Part shown: positions 52,116 through 61,259 of the stretch, one piece after another
How positions within the stretch are numbered: the first letter of the stretch is position 1
Layout of the letters: the number at the start of each line of letters is the position of its first letter
Origin: Arthrobacter globiformis
GTDB taxonomy: Bacteria > Actinomycetota > Actinomycetes > Actinomycetales > Micrococcaceae
Reading direction: 5' to 3'
Length of the DNA: 64,000 nt
Assembly (NCBI RefSeq): GCF_030817195.1
Contig: NZ_JAUSYZ010000001.1
Span: 2,728,001 to 2,792,000 of the forward strand
Notes under the pieces: model-generated
Databases searched by the model: none
Told to the model about the DNA's origin: nothing
What the model saw: only the letters and a program-made list of their open reading frames with translations
Made by a program: the position numbers and the translations under genes

Positions 52116-52570
52116 ATGAAGACAGAAAACTATACGGTGGACTTGGTCGGCTGCGCTTCGCAGAAGCTGCGGCGGCCGGCGCCGGCCCGCGAACTGTATG
52201 TCTCTCAGCTGTTCAACAAGGCCGCCGCCTCCGCGGAACAAACCTGTGACCGCTGGTACGTCCTGTCAGCCAAGCACGGACTCCTGCACCCGGACGCCAT
52301 CCTCGAGCCCCACGACATGAAGCTCGGGACCAATCACCGCACGTCCCCGCCCACCACGCGTGGTGCAACCGGGTCCGGGAACAGCTGGCCGCCGAGCTCT
52401 CGGGCCTGGAGAACGTCACGCTCACTGTCCTGGCCTGGGAGCAGTACCGGTATGCCGTCTACGGGTGCCATTGGCCCCACGAGATTTCGATGAAGGGCAT
52501 GGGCATAGGCCAACAACTGGGCTGGCTGACCGAACAGCTCGCAAAGGAGCCCGTCCGGGCAGCCGGGTAG
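52116..52570 (+). pseudogene. DUF6884-family protein, frameshifted
   Basis: The first half reads VDLVGCASQKLRRPAPAREL, YVSQLFNKAAASAEQTCDRW, YVLSAKHGLLHPDAILEPHD. A frameshift near 52345 follows, and the second half (WCNRVREQLAAELSGLENVT, LTVLAWEQYRYAVYG) lies in another frame to the TAG at 52568. The family resembles YaaA/DUF328-type proteins of unknown cellular role. Confidence 0.7.
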
Positions 52571-52777
52571 GGGCCAGCAGCAGCTTCTATTCTGCGGGTC
52601 GGGGCAATGACAACGAATCCGTGCACCTCGGTGAACTGCGAAACGCGATCCTCGCCGAGGCTCTGTTTCTCGCCGCCCTCTGCCAGAATCCCGCCCTCGG
52701 GCTGCCCTGAAATCCGGAGTTCGCCCTGGTTCCAGCCGGGTCCCACTACGTGTGAGCGTTGACGCTTGGGGTTCTCT

Positions 52778-53461
52778 CTACTCCTCCCAGCCCAGCCATT
52801 CAATTGCTTCCTCTCTAATGGCGGGGGAAACCGTATGGCCGCCCGCGAACTCCCGGTAGGTGACGTTGTAGCCCTGCCTTTTCAGGAGGGGCACCAACCG
52901 GCGGCTGGTTCGGTCAATCCGCAGGACGTTATCCCGGTCGCCGTGGGAAACGAAAATGCGGGGTCTGCCGGAGCGATGCGCGGGAGGGACAAAGCCGGGG
53001 GAGAAGGCAATGATTTTGGAAAAGAGGCCACCGTTTGCCAAGCCCAATCCCAAGGCGTAGGAAGCGCCATCGGAGAACCCGCCGATTGCGATACGGTTCG
53101 GGTCAACGAAGACCAGTTGGAAGATCCGTTCAAGCGCCCGGTTTATCGCCTTGACGTCGGATCCGAAGGTGCCGCGGACGCCGTCCCAGGTTGAGGTTCT
53201 GGACGACGGTGCGGCCAGGACGAGTCTGTGTTTTTCGGCATAGCCGGACAGTAGGCCTAGCACTCCTGCCGCCTCACCGCCGGCTCCATGAAGCAGGAGA
53301 ACAAGCGGGGCCGGCCGTCCGGGGCGCAACGCTGCAGGCACGTAGAGTAGGGTGTCCCGTGCCGGTTCGATACCCAGTGCATATTGTCCCGGGGCGGGTG
53401 CCTGGCCTGGTTCCTTGCCTGGCACCGCGGTCAAGGCAGCGAGATTCCATGAGGCTTGCAA
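52778..53461 (-). CDS. Alpha/beta hydrolase, esterase/phospholipase type (N-terminus probably damaged)
   Basis: A 227-residue hydrolase: oxyanion loop VLLLHGAGGEAAGVLGLLSG, nucleophile serine in IAIGGFSDGASYALGLGLAN, aspartate in FVSHGDRDNVLRIDRTSRRL, histidine in FAGGHTVSPAIREEAIEWLG. The catalytic triad is complete. The only start is a TTG inside sequence that in another frame resembles a Tat/lipoprotein leader (RAAVPTAVALSA), so the export signal has probably been put out of frame. A paralogue lies at 57758-58531. Confidence 0.75.
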   Translation of the reverse strand: MQASWNLAALTAVPGKEPGQAPAPGQYALGIEPARDTLLYVPAALRPGRPAPLVLLLHGAGGEAAGVLGLLSGYAEKHRLVLAAPSSRTSTWDGVRGTFGSDVKAINRALERIFQLVFVDPNRIAIGGFSDGASYALGLGLANGGLFSKIIAFSPGFVPPAHRSGRPRIFVSHGDRDNVLRIDRTSRRLVPLLKRQGYNVTYREFAGGHTVSPAIREEAIEWLGWEE

Positions 53462-53551
53462 ACGGACGATCCATGGTTACTTGGGGCAGCGGAGAGGGCA
53501 ACCGCCGTTGGTACAGCTGCCCTCTCCTTGGAGGCAGGCAGGACCGGGTTG

Positions 53552-53968
53552 TCAGTAGAAGGAAATCAGCTCGACGAGTTCTCCGACGCGGTCCTCGGGA
53601 TAGTTCCGGGCGATGTCAGCCTGGCTGATGATTCCGATCAGGTCGTGGCCGTCGATGACGGGCAACCGGCGCACCTGGTGCTCTCCCATGGTTCTGATTG
53701 CTTCCTCGATGGAGTCATCGGCCCCGATCGTTACCGGTTTGCCCTGACCAAAGTCCCCGGCCTTTGCGGTGCGCGGGTCACCGCCTTCAGCGAAGCATTT
53801 GATGACGATGTCGCGGTCAGTGATCATGCCTTTGAGCCTGTTGTCCTCCCCGCAAATAGGCAGGGCGCCGACGTCCAGCTCTTTCATCTTCCGGGCCGCG
53901 GCTTCCAGGGTTTCATTTTCACCGACGCATTCGACGCCGCCGGTCATGATTTCACGTGCTGTCGTCAT
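53552..53968 (-). CDS. Two-CBS-domain protein
   Basis: A 138-residue stand-alone CBS pair: REIMTGGVECVGENETLEAA, ARKMKELDVGALPICGEDNR, LKGMITDRDIVIKC, then VTIGADDSIEEAIRTMGEHQ, VRRLPVIDGHDLIGIISQAD, IARNYPEDRVGELVELIS. GAGGAG lies seven bases before the ATG. CBS pairs bind adenosine nucleotides; small soluble ones often act as stress or hypoxia-response proteins. Intact, unlike most neighbours. Confidence 0.9.
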   Translation of the reverse strand: MTTAREIMTGGVECVGENETLEAAARKMKELDVGALPICGEDNRLKGMITDRDIVIKCFAEGGDPRTAKAGDFGQGKPVTIGADDSIEEAIRTMGEHQVRRLPVIDGHDLIGIISQADIARNYPEDRVGELVELISFY

Positions 53969-54119
53969 GGCGCTCTCCTCATACTGGGTGGCTGGTTCCG
54001 GACCGCCGTGCCGGTGTCCTCTTTTTGCTCGGGCACGCGTTAACGCTAAGGATGCTGAGTGTAGGTGTCCAGAGCGGCACGCCGAGCGACACACGGGACG
54101 GCTCCGCAAGGCTGTCACT

Positions 54120-54297
54120 GCCTGGTGGGAACACCTGGATCCACTCCTGGGTGGACGGACCGACCAGGTACACGGTGGTCCATTCAAGACAGGTGGCGGT
54201 GCTTTTCGCCGCCACGCATCCGATGGACGCCATCCCGCTCCACCACGATCTGCTCGGCGCCGACGACCCGAAAACTTCTTCACCCTTCGCACGTGAT
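54120..54297 (+). pseudogene. Fragment paralogous to the hypothetical protein at 57422
   Basis: IHSWVDGPTRYTVVHSRQVA then VLFAATHPMDAIPLHHDLLG and ADDPK match residues of the intact copy (IHSWVDGLTRYTVVHSQAVA). The N-terminal half is absent and the end runs on into unrelated sequence. Confidence 0.65.
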
Positions 54298-54764
54298 CAC
54301 TCTGTGGGGGGTGGCCTTGAATCAGATCATCCGGGATGTGGGTCAAGGTTCGGCACCTTGAGGAGTCGACGGCGGTCTGGGTAGCTCGTCCGATCCCGGA
54401 GGGTGGGATCAGGGCCCTCCGCCGCCGACTCGATCTCAGCATCGGCCTTCGTCATTGGAAGAACGCTGGGGCTCCTTGCGGAAGTGTCGTAGGGCGAGAG
54501 GGGCTGCTCAATTCTGCCCCAAGGTTGCCCACCCTTTTCCCGAGGTTGCCGACAAATACTGAGACCGTCCTAGAAGAACCGGAAGTAAGCGCCCCGGTCT
54601 CTTCCAGAACCGCCGGGTCCGGAAGCACCCCCCGTTGACCGGACCCGGCAAAACCGAAGACCCTCCTCCAGTCCAGACCGAAAAGGGACTTCCCCGGGGC
54701 GGACGAAACACGGTTTAGGTCGCCTTTCTCGTGCCCGCTACCAGCGGCTGATAGGGTCCGTCCC
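54298..54764. other. Gap without an identified gene
   Basis: Short frames without domains. No further content recognised. Confidence 0.35.
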
Positions 54765-55456
54765 ATGGATGAACTGCTGCTGCCCGAGACCGCGGCCGTC
54801 GAAGACCTGTCTGGCAGGCAGGGTTTCGACGAGGAATTCCTGGGCCAGCGCGTGCCACTGCCTGGGCTGGCCGGCGTGGAGACCGTCCTTCTGCCGTACA
54901 CGCACTTCTCGGTGCTGATGCGCCTAGCGTCTGGCGGCCGTCACCGGTGTCGGGATCGACGGCGAAAAGCTTAACGCCGCCCCATAGGCAGCCAAGTTCA
55001 ACCAGGGCCCGGAGCTGTGACTGGGCATCGAGGACTACCTCCAGGAACACGCCGCCCAGTACCGCAGCCGCGTTGTGGTCCTCACCGGCCCGGTCTTCAG
55101 CGCCCTCGATCCGGTCTACCGGGGCGTGGACATTCCGCTGCGCTACTTCAAGTCGCCGCCTTCATCCACCGGGGTGAGCTGGCTGCCACCGGATACGTGG
55201 TTGACCAGACCCGCAGATGGCCGAACTGCCGGACGTGCCTTGGCGCGGGATAACCGAGGACGTCCCGCCGCTGGGTCCGTTCCGGACCTTCCCGGCACCC
55301 ATCCGGGACATCGCCGAGCTCACAGGCCTGGACCTGGACCAGCTGATAGCCGTGGACCGGATGCCCATCGCCGCCACCCTTGGTACTGCCCGGGCCAGAT
55401 CGACGTGGCGGCTGCTGGGCGACGTCGAAGACCTCGACCTGGACCTCGAGGACTAA
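54765..55456 (+). pseudogene. DNA/RNA non-specific endonuclease, catalytic region deleted
   Basis: The start MDELLLPETAAVEDLSGRQG and VPLPGLAGVETVLLPYTHFS leads in a shifted frame to AAVTGVGIDGEKL and then directly to NAAP, TAG, AAKFNQGPEL, TGA, LGIEDYLQEHAAQYRSRVVV, LTGPVFSALDPVYRGVDIPL, ending PPLGPFRTFPAPIRDIAELT and LLGDVEDLDLDLED. NucA-type nucleases carry DRGH between GEKL and NAAP; this segment is gone. Two stops and at least three frameshifts confirm decay. Confidence 0.78.
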
Positions 55457-55649
55457 AGGCCGCTGGGCCGCAAGTGACCCAGGTTTCGCGAATGGGGCGG
55501 GCTACATTCCCGGCCCAGCCACCATTCGTGTGGGTGTCTTATTCAGAGATGAATCTGGCTTCTTTACTGGCGTAGAAGATATGGCGGCCTTTGCCGTCCA
55601 GCTTCGCAACGCAAGATAGGCAAGAAGGCCGCCTCTGATCGACATGGGG

Positions 55650-55681
55650 GAAGCGTCCCGGCGAGCACGCCGGGGCGCTTC
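55650..55681. terminator. Hairpin between convergent relics
   Basis: GAAGCGTCCCGGCG, loop AGCA, CGCCGGGGCGCTTC; 14-bp arms with one G-T pair. Located at the 3' ends of the nuclease relic and the LuxR-type gene; no T run. Confidence 0.5.
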
Positions 55682-55707
55682 GGCGTCCGGACGTCATGGG
55701 TGACGGA

Positions 55708-56136
55708 TCAAGGTGCGTCCTGATTCGGCTGACCGGCCTGGCTATTGTCCGGCGACGCAGTGATCAGGCCCAACTCATGTGCCCGTTGGACTGCCATCAG
55801 GCGGTCGCAGACATCTAGTCTGCGGTAGATGTGTTCAAGGTGCTTTCCAGCGGTGCGCGGCGAAATGCCGAGCCGCCTGCTCATGGCCTCGGCGGTGAGC
55901 CCCTCGATCAGAACGGACAAGACCGTCATTTCGCGTGCTGTTAGATCCTGCGCGAAGCGGTCATGGGTGGGTGCTCCAGCTGACTGCGCTGTCTTAAAGT
56001 GCACTGCAAGGGCGGTCAGAATTGGTTGCAGCAAACCGGCCAAGTCGAGTTCTTGGTCAGTGAAGTCGCGGTCTGGTCGCTGGACGAGGTAGGAGTTGAG
56101 GTCAGGCCCCCCATTTTGTGGCGGTATAGAGCTCAT
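55708..56136 (-). CDS. LuxR-type helix-turn-helix protein, probably truncated
   Basis: 142 residues. The C-terminal LuxR domain is complete: DLTAREMTVLSVLIEGLTAE, AMSRRLGISPRTAGKHLEHI, YRRLDVCDRLMAVQRAHELG. The preceding ~60 residues (YLVQRPDRDFTDQELDLAGL, LQPILTAL) are the end of a sensory domain whose start is missing, so the present ATG (56136) yields a shortened protein. It may still bind DNA; signal control is likely lost. Confidence 0.65.
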   Translation of the reverse strand: MSSIPPQNGGPDLNSYLVQRPDRDFTDQELDLAGLLQPILTALAVHFKTAQSAGAPTHDRFAQDLTAREMTVLSVLIEGLTAEAMSRRLGISPRTAGKHLEHIYRRLDVCDRLMAVQRAHELGLITASPDNSQAGQPNQDAP

Positions 56137-56267
56137 TGTTTACATTCCGAGGCTCCCGTCCAGGTTGGCTCTGGCCCCAGAGCCTGGACATCCATTTTCC
56201 CGATTACAACGTCGGAATCGATTATCAGGGGGCGCAGCATTCACGGCCTGTTGAGCAAGCAACAAGA

Positions 56268-56385
56268 GCGGATGGATGATCCTGCTCGGCCTGATCCCGT
56301 TCGCGGGCCCGATCATCCTGCTGGTGTTCACGCTCCTGGGTCCCGACCCTGCTGGGCAGCGGTTCGACCAGCCCGCAGCTTACTG
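56268..56385 (+). pseudogene. DUF805 membrane protein, C-terminal fragment
   Basis: WMILLGLIPFAGPIILLVFT then LLGPDPAGQRFDQPAAY is the last helix and tail of DUF805 proteins. No start precedes it. Confidence 0.6.
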
Positions 56386-56462
56386 ACACCGCCAGCAATC
56401 TGATCGCCTGAGAAGCCCCGCTGTCACCTGACAGCAGGGCGTTCTAATGCACAGAGGATGGC

Positions 56463-56725
56463 ATGGTGTCCGATGAACCCAAGAAGCACCGATTCCTGAC
56501 CATCGACCAGGCCGCTGAAGAGCTGAACGTGGAGCAAAGCCTCATCCGGTCACTGATCAGGAGCGGTGAGCTTCGCCATCCAGGTCGGCGGCCGGGCCAT
56601 CCATCTGGCGCATCGTGGCCAACGACCTCGAGGACTATATCGCCGAGGCCTACCGCCGCACCGCTGAGCACGTTGCCGCCGGTGAACTCAAGGAGGCCGG
56701 GGAGCCTGGCACGGAGCAGGCGTGA
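56463..56725 (+). pseudogene. Excisionase-like helix-turn-helix protein, frameshifted
   Basis: RFLTIDQAAEELNVEQSLIR and SLIRSGEL form a MerR/excisionase-type helix-turn-helix. AIQVGGRAIH then continues in a second frame and ANDLEDYIAEAYRRTAEHVA with AGELKEAG in a third. Two indels (near 56576 and 56608) break a protein of about 88 residues. Such proteins regulate genes or direct excision of mobile elements. Confidence 0.7.
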
Positions 56726-57294
56726 TGCACCTGGCCGGTCACACGTACTCCGCCCACTGCCCCTGTCCACGGCGTATCGCCCGGGCTGGGGAGCAACAGA
56801 TGAGCGAAAAGGTACCCCTGCTGAATTCCAATGACCCGGGAAGTGGTCCGGGCGCAATCCAGCGCGAGCTCCATCGGCCGAAAGGGGGCGCCGGGATGCT
56901 CCTGTCCAACGGCGACCTTCGCACCGGAAGCACCAACACAAGCTGCAGTGACGGTGTACAGCCCGGCTGCCGGCACCTTCGCCGTCGTGCCAAAACCCCT
57001 GAAGGGGCCATCGAGTGGCCCCTCCTCAAAAAGGAGGACTGGCCCCGGCGCCGCCTTAAGGAGCCGGTCCAGCTCAGCGTAGTTTTTGACCTCACGCGCC
57101 AGGACCTGAGGATCCCTGTGGGGCTTAGGGGTCCCTGCTCCCGGAGTCGGGTCAGGGGTCGGGATGTGCACTGGTTCGGGGGCAGTGGTTGGGGGGTGCA
57201 CCGGCTCCGGGTATTCATAGACGCACCCCGCAGTCCCGCTTAAAGGGATCAGCAGGCACAGGGCAAGTCCGATCCGGTGCCGCCTGTCCTTCAT
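56650..57294 (-). CDS. Putative lipoprotein of unknown function
   Basis: ATG at 57294 starts a lipoprotein signal (MKDRRHRIGLALCLLIPLSG, TAGC with the cysteine at about 24), then a Pro/Thr linker (PEPVHPPTTAPEPVHIPTPD) and a globular part (NYAELDRLLKAAPGPVLLFE, GLYTVTAACVGASGAKVAVG, RPMELALDCARTTSRV). The last ~30 residues run antisense to the excisionase relic and probably follow a lost stop. No family recognised; an extracellular sensor or binding protein is likely. Confidence 0.6.
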   Translation of the reverse strand: MKDRRHRIGLALCLLIPLSGTAGCVYEYPEPVHPPTTAPEPVHIPTPDPTPGAGTPKPHRDPQVLAREVKNYAELDRLLKAAPGPVLLFEEGPLDGPFRGFGTTAKVPAAGLYTVTAACVGASGAKVAVGQEHPGAPFRPMELALDCARTTSRVIGIQQGYLFAHLLLPSPGDTPWTGAVGGVRVTGQVHHACSVPGSPASLSSPAATCSAVRR

Positions 57295-57421
57295 TCCCAC
57301 GTTTCCATGGTGGGCAATCCAGCCGTTCGAAACAACCACCGTGCCAGTCAAGATGCATCATCTGGAAGACACGCCGCACTGTACCCGCCATCCTGTCGGT
57401 GCCCGGGAGGACCATGGAGCC

Positions 57422-57706
57422 ATGACGGCTCCAACAGTGGAAGCGGCGATCAACGACCTGATGGATCGCGCCTGGAATGTTGTCTACGACCTGCTCTCGG
57501 AGCGGGGCCTGCTCGGTGACGGGCTGGACGTCGAGGAGTACACCGGGATCCATTCCTGGGTGGACGGCCTCACCCGGTACACCGTCGTCCACTCTCAGGC
57601 CGTGGCGGTGCTGTTCGCCGACACCCGGCCGGTGGACGCCGTCGTGTTCCACCACGACCTGCTCGGCGCCGACGACCCGAAGGCTTTCTTCACTGTTCCG
57701 GGGTAG
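57422..57706 (+). CDS. Hypothetical protein (94 aa) with a paralogous fragment nearby
   Basis: GGAGGACC lies upstream of the ATG. The product starts MTAPTVEAAINDLMDRAWNV and continues VYDLLSERGLLGDGLDVEEY, TGIHSWVDGLTRYTVVHSQA and VAVLFADTRPVDAVVFHHDL. Soluble, acidic, no known motif. A partial copy occurs at 54120-54297; both copies lie near an esterase paralogue, so the pair has been duplicated. Confidence 0.6.
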   Translation: MTAPTVEAAINDLMDRAWNVVYDLLSERGLLGDGLDVEEYTGIHSWVDGLTRYTVVHSQAVAVLFADTRPVDAVVFHHDLLGADDPKAFFTVPG

Positions 57707-57757
57707 ACCGGGCGGGACGCCGCATGATGGAAATGCCGCTTACCACTTTCGGTTCCT

Positions 57758-58531
57758 CTACCTCTGCCAGCCCAGCCAGTTGATAGCTTCCCGGGAGATG
57801 GCAGTGGGTACAGAATGGCCCCCGGGAACTCTCGATACGTGACGTCGTAGCCGTCCGTTTTTAGGAGAGGCACCAACCGGCGGCTGGTGCGGTCAATCGG
57901 CAAGACAGTATCCCCTCTCTGTGGGAAACGAAGAGGCGGGGTTTGCCAGTACGAGGTACGGGCGGGACAAACCCTGGCGAGAATGCTATGACCCTGGAAA
58001 AGAGGCCCCCATTTGCTAGACCCAAACCCAGCGCGTACGAAGCCCCGTCCGAGAAGCCGCCCACAGCGATCTGGTTCGGGTCAACGAGGACCAGTTGGAA
58101 AATCCGCTCCAGCGCCTGGTTAATCATCTCGACATCGGGGCCGAAGGTTCCACGGACGCCATCCCACGTTGAGGTTCGCGACGACGGTGCTGCCAGGACG
58201 ATCTTGTGCGACTCGGCAAAGGCGGACAGCAGCCCTAAACCTCCTGCTGCTTCACCCCCGGCGCCGTGAAGCAAAAGAATAAGCGGGGCCGGCTGTACGG
58301 CCCCTATACCCGCCGGCACATGGAGCAATATGTTCCGTGCAGACTCAAGGCCCAAAGCATTCTGCCCGGGAACAGGTATCGAGGCAGGTTCCTTTCCGGG
58401 CCTGGCAATCAAAGCACGAAATTCAGCGAAGTTTCCCGCTGACGGTCCATATTTACTCCAGAACAGGCGGAGAGGGCAGCAGCCGCTGTAAGGGCTCCTG
58501 CCCTAACCACGAAGCTTCTACGTGTGGTCAC
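57758..58531 (-). pseudogene. Esterase paralogue, frameshifted twice
   Basis: A GTG at 58531 opens a lipoprotein signal (RRSFVVRAGALTAAAALSAC, lipobox LSAC) that ends at a TGA. A second frame carries the hydrolase core (LILLLHGAGGEAAGGLGLLS; VGGFSDGASYALGLGLANGG; IIAFSPGF-like VIAFSPGFVPPVPRTG). Near 57910 a further shift leads to RTSRRLVPLLKTDGYDVTYR and AINWLGWQR. The GGH-type histidine is lost. It is the decayed twin of 52778-53461. Confidence 0.78.
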
Positions 58532-58612
58532 CCTTTCCAGCAGTCGTTACGACGTCAGCGAAGTTGAAAGTAGTTCTTGGAGGTGGTCGGCACTGCAAGC
58601 CAGGGGCCGGCG

Positions 58613-58906
58613 TCAGTTGCCGGGCCATTCTCCGGTCCAGCGCTCGAAGAGCCGCGCGCCGCCGCGGTCGATGACCGTCTTTATCACTGCGAAAATAGCG
58701 CCCTGGATGGCGGCGGCTATCAGGATCTCTTTCAGACCGTAGCCGGTTGCCAGGGGGTTTGGGGGCTCATCCCGGTCGCCCGGGGCGGCGTGCTTCCACA
58801 CCTGTTTGAAAATTTGTCCAGCGATGGCGCCGCCGATCAGTCCTGAGGCCAGCCCGATCGGCCGGTACAGCGTTTTCGCTGGGTTGCTGGTGGGTTTCTT
58901 GGCCAT
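58613..58906 (-). CDS. DUF4235 membrane protein
   Basis: A 97-residue protein: NPAKTLYRPIGLASGLIGGA, IAGQIFKQVWKHAAPGDRDE, GYGLKEILIAAAIQGAIFAV, IKTVIDRGGARLFERWTGEW. Two membrane helices and the family's RGGARLFERWTGxWPG ending are visible. GAGGG precedes the ATG. Function unknown; common in actinobacteria. Intact. Confidence 0.88.
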   Translation of the reverse strand: MAKKPTSNPAKTLYRPIGLASGLIGGAIAGQIFKQVWKHAAPGDRDEPPNPLATGYGLKEILIAAAIQGAIFAVIKTVIDRGGARLFERWTGEWPGN

Positions 58907-59028
58907 AACATCCCTCGTCTGCAACAGGGGCTGGGTGCTCGGACGCAGGCACCCGGTGGCTACCCAAATTACTCCAAACACCGCCACCGCATAACCTGTT
59001 GCGGACGCCTGCGTGTTTCCATCATGAC

Positions 59029-59079
59029 CTGCTGGGCGCCCTGGAAGACCTCGACCTGGACTTCGACATGGAAAACTAG
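59029..59079 (+). pseudogene. C-terminal scrap of a second non-specific endonuclease
   Basis: LLGALEDLDLDFDMEN and a TAG match the end of the nuclease relic at 54765-55456 (LLGDVEDLDLDLED). Only 17 codons remain. Confidence 0.45.
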
Positions 59080-59561
59080 GCCTGCTCGGCGATGTCCTCC
59101 GCCCAAAGCTCCGGGTTGTTGTTCTGGAAGGTGCTCATCATGTCCACGCAGCACTGGTCATCCAGGACCACCACCTCAACGCCACGTGATCGCAGAAGCT
59201 CGAATTCGCCGTCGAACGTGCGCGCTTCACCCACCACCACCCGGGGAATTTTGAACTGGATGATGGTCCCGGTGCACATGGCACACGGGGCGAGGGTGGT
59301 GTAAAGCGTGGTGTCCCGGTAGCTCTTCTGTCGGCCGGCTGCGCGAAGGGCGGACATTTCGCCGTGTGCGATCGGGTCGCCGTTTTGGACCCGTTCGTTG
59401 TGTCCGCTCGCGATGACCACGCCGTCACGGGCCAGCGCTGCTCCGATGGGGATCCCGCCTTCGCTGAGGCTCTTTTGTGCGGCCTGGTAGGCGGCTTCGA
59501 AGGCGGGGTCGTGGGCTGTTTGTGGCTTCTGGGTGGCGGTTTGCTGCTGTTCGTGGCTCAT
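59076..59561 (-). CDS. Cytosine deaminase of the yeast (Fcy1) type
   Basis: A 161-residue zinc deaminase. GGIPIGAALARDGVVIASGH, zinc and catalytic site IAHGEMSALRAAG (H and E), YRDTTLYTTLAPCAMCTGTI (two zinc cysteines), IPRVVVGEARTFDGEFELLR, GVEVVVLDDQCCVDMMSTFQ and PELWAEDIAE follow the fungal cytosine deaminase along its full length. It converts cytosine to uracil and ammonia for pyrimidine salvage. It starts four bases after the upstream acetyltransferase gene. Confidence 0.88.
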   Translation of the reverse strand: MSHEQQQTATQKPQTAHDPAFEAAYQAAQKSLSEGGIPIGAALARDGVVIASGHNERVQNGDPIAHGEMSALRAAGRQKSYRDTTLYTTLAPCAMCTGTIIQFKIPRVVVGEARTFDGEFELLRSRGVEVVVLDDQCCVDMMSTFQNNNPELWAEDIAEQA

Positions 59562-59565
59562 GTGG

Positions 59566-60245
59566 TTATCTTCGCATGCGGCTATTTCGGACCGCTTCGG
59601 CAAACGCACTGGCCGGTGGACAGGAGGGGCCATCGCTCCCGAGCCTTGAGGCGGCCTCGAGGTAGAGATAGTCGCCGGCAGCTTCCTCGAATCCGAAGTC
59701 CATCCAGTAGCGCCGTAATGCGGCCGTGGCCGCCACATGCTCCGGAGACCCTTCCTCCGGCGTCTCCTCCGCCAGCGGCGGCACCGCCTCCAGGATGACC
59801 ATCGCGGTGTTGCGCGCCACGGTTCCCAGAATCGCCTTCAGGATAGTGTGGCCAATCCGGTTGCCCCGGAACTTGGGCTCAACTGTCATAGAGGACAGGA
59901 GGAGCAGGTCGCCTCCCAGGTCCATCCCCGCCGAATGCATCAGGTCAGGTCTTTCGTGGAAAAGCATCTCTGCGAGCAGCATCATCTCTTGGTCAACCGC
60001 GTCCATGGCGTCCAGCAAGTGGATCGTACCGGCATCAGGGATGATTCTGAAGTTCGCCTCACCAACGTGCACGTCATCGCCGTCGGCCCCATCCTTGTCG
60101 CCGAGGCCGCGCCGCGCACCGAGACGGTCCAGTCCATTGGATAGCCGGTCGGATCGTGATCCGGTCCAGGGACGCCCCGATACTCGCAGCTATACCGAAA
60201 GATCAGGTGCTCCGGATCAAGAGCAGGCATCCGGGTGTCCTTCAT
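59566..60245 (-). pseudogene. GNAT-like N-acetyltransferase, frameshifted
   Basis: ATG at 60245 starts MPALDPEHLIFRYSCEYRGV within a short leader and continues HDPTGYPMDWTVSVRG. A frameshift near 60115 moves to GDDVHVGEANFRIIPDAGTI, GMDLGGDLLLLSSMTVEPKF, RGNRIGHTILKAILGTVARN and LRRYWMDFGFEEAAGDYLYL, the acetyl-CoA loop being RGNRIGH. One indel separates it from a ~226-residue enzyme. It is directly upstream of the cytosine deaminase. Confidence 0.7.
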
Positions 60246-60399
60246 GGATCAGTGCAGGAATCTCTTCCCGCAGTCTATGCGCGCGCCCAATTGCACGGAC
60301 ATACTCATTGTTGAAGCCCTGAGCCTGAGCAATCCGGATCGGACCTCGTGCCGCGTCCCGATCCGAGTTGACGGTGCCGGAGGGCCAGAGCCCGCACCA

Positions 60400-60978
60400 T
60401 TGATTATCGGACCTCCGGGTTCGGGCAAGGGTACGCAGGCGGAACGCATTTCAGAGCGCCTCGGCGTCGTTGCGGCCTCCACCGGTGACATCTTCCGCGC
60501 CAACGTTAAAGCCGGGACGCCATTGGGTGTCGAGCCCAGGAAGTACAAGGATGCCGGCGGCTTTGTTCCGGACAGTGTGACCAACAAGATGGTCCGCGAC
60601 CGTCTCGGCGAGGCCGACGTCGAGCACGGCTTCCTGCTGGACGGCTATCCCCGGACCGCGGAACAGGTTGACTACCTTGATATGGTCCTGGGCACCGTTG
60701 ACCAGAAGCTCGACGTTGTCCTCCAGCTCACCGCTACCGACGAGGAAGTGGTAGCTAGGCTTCTGGACCGGGCCGGGGAAACCGGCCGCAGCGACGACAA
60801 CGAGGCCGTTATCCGCCATCGGCTGGATCTTTACCACGCGCAAACCTAGGCCGTTGTGGCCAAGTATGCCGAGCGCGGAATCCTGACGCAGGTGGACGGC
60901 GTCGGCGGGATTGATGAAGTCACCGATCGCGTCATCCGGTCAATCACCCGGGCGGTTCCATACCTGGTTGCCCAATGA
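60400..60978 (+). pseudogene. adk: Second adenylate kinase gene, inactivated
   Basis: Nearly the whole enzyme is present: IIGPPGSGKGTQAERISERL, VAASTGDIFRANVKAGTPLG, GFVPDSVTNKMVRDRLGEAD, FLLDGYPRTAEQVDYLDMVL, SDDNEAVIRHRLDLYHAQT, then TAG, AVVAKYAERGILTQVDGVGG. The TAG at 60847 replaces the usual Glu codon (GAG). No proper start codon remains; the N-terminus is joined to unrelated sequence. The LID is the short form. Presumably a redundant copy of the essential chromosomal adk. Confidence 0.85.
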
Positions 60979-61259
60979 CCCGGTCGGAATCCGCACTGTT
61001 CCCACTCGGGTGGGGCGCCGCCCCGGCCCCGACTTCATCGCAATGAGTGCCCTTGCCGTGCCTCGTCGTCAATGGTTGGCTTGGCCAAGCACCGCAATCG
61101 CGGATTGAACGGCAATAAGAGCATCTTCGGGACGGTTCCAAGCTGAGGGAGTGCGACTAACCGGCGACGAAGTTGACGGCCACAGCAAATCTGAGGCCGC
61201 CCGAATTCTTCGCAGCACATTCCCTGCCTCAAAGCGGCTGGTTGCATGCAGCCGCAGCT

